Position numbers and translations under genes: made by a program
Shown here: in pieces, positions 5,224-6,915 of the stretch
Position numbering within the stretch: position 1 is the first letter of the stretch
How the letters are laid out: each line of letters opens with the position of its first letter
The notes under the pieces: generated by a model
What the model saw: only the letters and a program-made list of their open reading frames with translations
Told to the model about the DNA's origin: nothing
The model's database searches: none
NCBI GenBank assembly: GCA_934524965.1
Contig: CAKSYU010000059.1
Span: 1 to 6,915, forward strand
Reading direction: 5' to 3'
DNA from: an uncultured Angelakisella sp.
GTDB taxonomy: Bacteria; Bacillota; Clostridia; Oscillospirales; Ruminococcaceae
DNA length: 6,915 nt

Positions 5224-5252
5224 TAGCCAAGAACTTCTTTTTCTGTTATACT
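5224..5252 (+). promoter_or_regulatory. Extended -10 promoter for ndk
   Basis: TATACT at 5247-5252 is preceded by TGT (TGnTATACT). The -35 candidate TAGCCA at 5224-5229 matches TTGACA at four of six positions with 17-base spacing. The predicted start is near 5259, leaving a leader of about 48 bases. The ribosome binding site AAGGAG is at 5291-5296. Confidence 0.65.
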
Positions 5253-5260
5253 ATATAGGA

Positions 5261-5283
5261 AATTTGCAAACTGAGAATTTGCA
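5261..5283 (+). repeat. Short direct repeat AATTTGCA x2 in the ndk leader
   Basis: AATTTGCA occurs at 5261-5268 and again at 5276-5283, 15 bases apart, between the predicted transcript start and the ribosome binding site. It is short, and chance is possible. Confidence 0.35.
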
Positions 5284-5306
5284 GAAGAATAAGGAGTGTA
5301 TAAACT

Positions 5307-5711
5307 ATGGCTATGGAAAGAACCTATATCATGCTGAAGCCCGATTGCGTCAAGCGCGGTTTAATGGGTGAGGTCATCTCCCGTATTGAGCGCAAGAACT
5401 ACAAGATCGTTGACGCTAAGATGATGACCCTTGATGAGCCGATTCTGCGTGAGCATTATGCCCACATTGCCGACAAGCCCTTCTTCCCTGAGATCGTGAC
5501 CTACATGACCAGCGGACCGGTGCTTGCGATGATCGTAGAGGGCGACAACGCCGTAAAGGGCATGCGCATCATCATGGGCGCCACCAAGTTTGAGGAAGCC
5601 GCTGCCGGCACCATTCGCGGCGATTATGCCTGCTGCACCAGCGAGAACCTCATTCACGGCTCCGACAGCGTAGAGAACGCCGAGATCGAGATCAAACGCT
5701 TCTTCGGCTGA
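5307..5711 (+). CDS. ndk: Nucleoside diphosphate kinase
   Basis: Ndk transfers the gamma phosphate of ATP to other (deoxy)nucleoside diphosphates through a phosphohistidine intermediate, balancing NTP and dNTP pools in the cytoplasm. The 134-residue length is normal for bacterial Ndk. The catalytic His117 lies in NLIHGSDS (residues 114-121). The nucleotide-site residues Lys11, Arg87, Thr93, Arg104 and Asn114 are all in place, and the N-terminus (ERTYIMLKPD) is typical. The ATG at 5307 follows AAGGAG with a 10-base gap; a second ATG two codons later is too far from the site. It is preceded by its own promoter and followed by two hairpins, so it is probably monocistronic. A minor oddity is the segment YACCTSEN (107-114), which has two adjacent cysteines close to the active site where many relatives have small or polar residues. 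Confidence 0.97.
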   Translation: MAMERTYIMLKPDCVKRGLMGEVISRIERKNYKIVDAKMMTLDEPILREHYAHIADKPFFPEIVTYMTSGPVLAMIVEGDNAVKGMRIIMGATKFEEAAAGTIRGDYACCTSENLIHGSDSVENAEIEIKRFFG

Positions 5712-5726
5712 TAAAAGCAAGAAAAA

Positions 5727-5763
5727 CAGCGTCGGTACCTCAAAAGGGTGCCGGCGCTGCTTT
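5727..5763 (+). terminator. Hairpin terminator after ndk
   Basis: CAGCGTCGGTACC (5727-5739) pairs with GGTGCCGGCGCTG (5747-5759) over 13 bp with two G-T pairs and a 7-base loop. It is followed by CTTTAT, a short T-run. It starts 15 bases after the ndk stop. Confidence 0.7.
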
Positions 5764-5783
5764 ATCGCCGCAAACGGATAGCC

Positions 5784-5816
5784 AAAGCCCCTGCCCGATG
5801 AAAGGCAGGGGCTTTT
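5784..5816 (-). terminator. Terminator hairpin between ndk and etfA, probably used from both sides
   Basis: AAAGCCCCTGCC (5784-5795) pairs perfectly with GGCAGGGGCTTT (5804-5815) around an 8-base loop. TTTT (5813-5816) follows on +, and TTT on -. It lies 11 bases past the etfA stop and is the only strong hairpin placed to end etfA; for ndk it is a back-up. Confidence 0.8.
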
Positions 5817-5826
5817 GTGTCAGAGC

Positions 5827-6915
5827 TTATTTCTTTTCGGCTTTGAGTGCCTCGATCATCATGGGAACGACCTTGAACAGGTCGCCGCAGATGCCGTAAT
5901 CGGCAGCCTCGAAGATGGGAGCGGTCTCGTTCTTGTTCACCGCGATGATGCACTCGGAATCCTGCATACCGGCGAGGTGCTGGATAGCACCGGAGATACC
6001 CAGAGCGACATAGATCTTGGGACGGACAGTCTTACCGGTCTGACCGACCTGATGATCGGCAGAGAGCCAGCCGGCATCAACAGCGGCACGGCTGCCGCCG
6101 ACTACGCCGCCGCCCAGAGCCTCGGCAAGCTCCTCCGCCAGCTTGATACCGGTGGAAACATCTTTGCCGATACCGCGACCGACAGATACGATGACTTCAG
6201 CACCGGTCAGATCAACGAGATCCTTGGCAGCCTTGACGATCTCCAGAACCTCGGTCTTGAGGTCGGAAGCCGCCAGTTCAACAGGGTACTTCTCCACAAC
6301 GACCTTATCGGCTTTCGCCTGATCGAAAGGAGCGCGCTGCATAACACCGGGACGGACGGTGGACATCTGAGGACGGAAGCGGGGACAGATGATGGTAGCC
6401 ATCAGGTGACCGCCGAAAGCGGGACGGGTCATCTTCAGGTGGGTGCCCTCATCAAACTTCATGTTATCCACATCCATGGTGGAGGTGGTCTTCAGGAACG
6501 CCTTGTACTTCTCCACATCAACATCAAGGTGGGTGCAGTCGGCGGTCAGACCGGTGTGCAGGGTAGCGGCACACCGGGGCCCCAGATCACGACCGATATT
6601 GGTCGCGCCGATGAGCATGATCTCGGGCTTCTTTTCCATAACGACATCGCAGATGACCTTGGTGTAGGCATCGGTGGTGTAGTCCTTCAGCAGGGGGTGC
6701 TCGCAAACGATGATACGGTCAGCGCCGTAGCCGCCCAGCTCCTTGGCAAGACCCTCGACCTTATCGCCCAGCAGCAGACCGCACAGCTCAACGCCGAGGT
6801 CGTCCGCCAGCTTGCGTCCTTCGCTGATCAGCTCGAAGTCGGTGGGCATCAGCTTGCCCTCGCGCTGCTCGCAGAATACCCATACGCCCTTGAAGGCGGT
6901 GGGATCGGTATTCAC
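5827..6915 (-). CDS. etfA: Electron transfer flavoprotein alpha subunit (butyryl-CoA dehydrogenase type); start at or beyond the window edge
   Basis: EtfA pairs with EtfB to carry FAD. In butyrate-forming Clostridia the complex with butyryl-CoA dehydrogenase bifurcates electrons from NADH to crotonyl-CoA and ferredoxin. 362 residues are visible, beginning at a GTG that coincides with the last base of the window. Relatives usually have a few residues before FKGVWVFCEQ, so the true start may be this GTG or lie slightly outside. The N-terminal domain (about 8-200) is followed by the FAD-binding C-terminal domain. The latter shows GRGIG (246-250), SRAAVDAGW (275-283), QVGQTGKTV (289-297), GISGAIQH (306-313) and NKNETAPIFEAADYG (327-341), the conserved alpha-FAD contacts. 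etfB and bcd are expected upstream, off the right edge, but cannot be seen. The bifurcating role is inferred from family and likely organism. Confidence 0.93.
   Translation of the reverse strand: MNTDPTAFKGVWVFCEQREGKLMPTDFELISEGRKLADDLGVELCGLLLGDKVEGLAKELGGYGADRIIVCEHPLLKDYTTDAYTKVICDVVMEKKPEIMLIGATNIGRDLGPRCAATLHTGLTADCTHLDVDVEKYKAFLKTTSTMDVDNMKFDEGTHLKMTRPAFGGHLMATIICPRFRPQMSTVRPGVMQRAPFDQAKADKVVVEKYPVELAASDLKTEVLEIVKAAKDLVDLTGAEVIVSVGRGIGKDVSTGIKLAEELAEALGGGVVGGSRAAVDAGWLSADHQVGQTGKTVRPKIYVALGISGAIQHLAGMQDSECIIAVNKNETAPIFEAADYGICGDLFKVVPMMIEALKAEKK

Larger units (their letters stand above)
4987..5306. other. Divergent intergenic region (320 bases) between the carbonic anhydrase-like gene and ndk
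   Basis: It holds, from left: the ribosome binding site for the left gene (complement of 4996-5000), a GC-rich 79-base folded element (5045-5123), a small imperfect hairpin around AGCTGAAGCT (5127-5143), the leftward promoter (5157-5185), an A/T-rich tract, the rightward ndk promoter (5224-5252), and a short leader with an 8-base direct repeat. Base composition changes abruptly from GC-rich to AT-rich near 5145. No protein-coding frame is credible here. Confidence 0.8.

Overview
The window looks like a piece of chromosome from a strictly anaerobic, moderately GC-rich Clostridia member. A gut Oscillospirales/Ruminococcaceae-type organism is my inference. The grounds are an oxygen-sensitive class III ribonucleotide reductase, a rubrerythrin/desulfoferrodoxin pair for reductive oxygen detoxification, an EtfA of the clostridial butyryl-CoA dehydrogenase type, strong AGGAGG-type ribosome binding sites, and protein sequences typical of that group. 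No phage, insertion sequence, CRISPR array, tRNA or rRNA is seen. Most genes are core metabolism.

Layout from left to right. (1) nrdD (3' part, entering from the left edge) and nrdG on + form the anaerobic deoxynucleotide-synthesis unit, with a hairpin between them and a bidirectional terminator after them. (2) On - lies a two-gene unit, rbr then dfx. It is driven by a near-consensus promoter whose spacer holds a perfect 13-bp palindrome, a likely operator. (3) On + there is a 62-residue protein resembling only the soluble C-terminal domain of YetF/DUF421 membrane proteins. A low-molecular-weight protein tyrosine phosphatase with its own extended -10 promoter follows. (4) On - a gamma-class carbonic anhydrase-like hexapeptide-repeat protein overlaps by one base (TAATG) a PfoR/EIIC_2-type membrane protein. 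(5) The 320-base divergent region upstream of these genes holds a 79-base element that folds into a perfect four-way junction, plus promoters in both directions. (6) ndk on + is followed by two hairpin terminators. (7) etfA on - runs off the right edge.

Functionally, nrdDG and ndk together serve dNTP supply, since Ndk phosphorylates nucleoside diphosphates. rbr-dfx remove peroxide and superoxide that would destroy glycyl-radical and Fe-S enzymes such as NrdD/NrdG. EtfA belongs to electron bifurcation in butyrate formation, with its partners expected off the right edge.

The most unusual items are the four-way-junction element at 5045-5123, placed in the predicted 5' leader of the carbonic-anhydrase/pfoR unit; the palindrome inside the rbr promoter; and the free-standing DUF421 tail domain.
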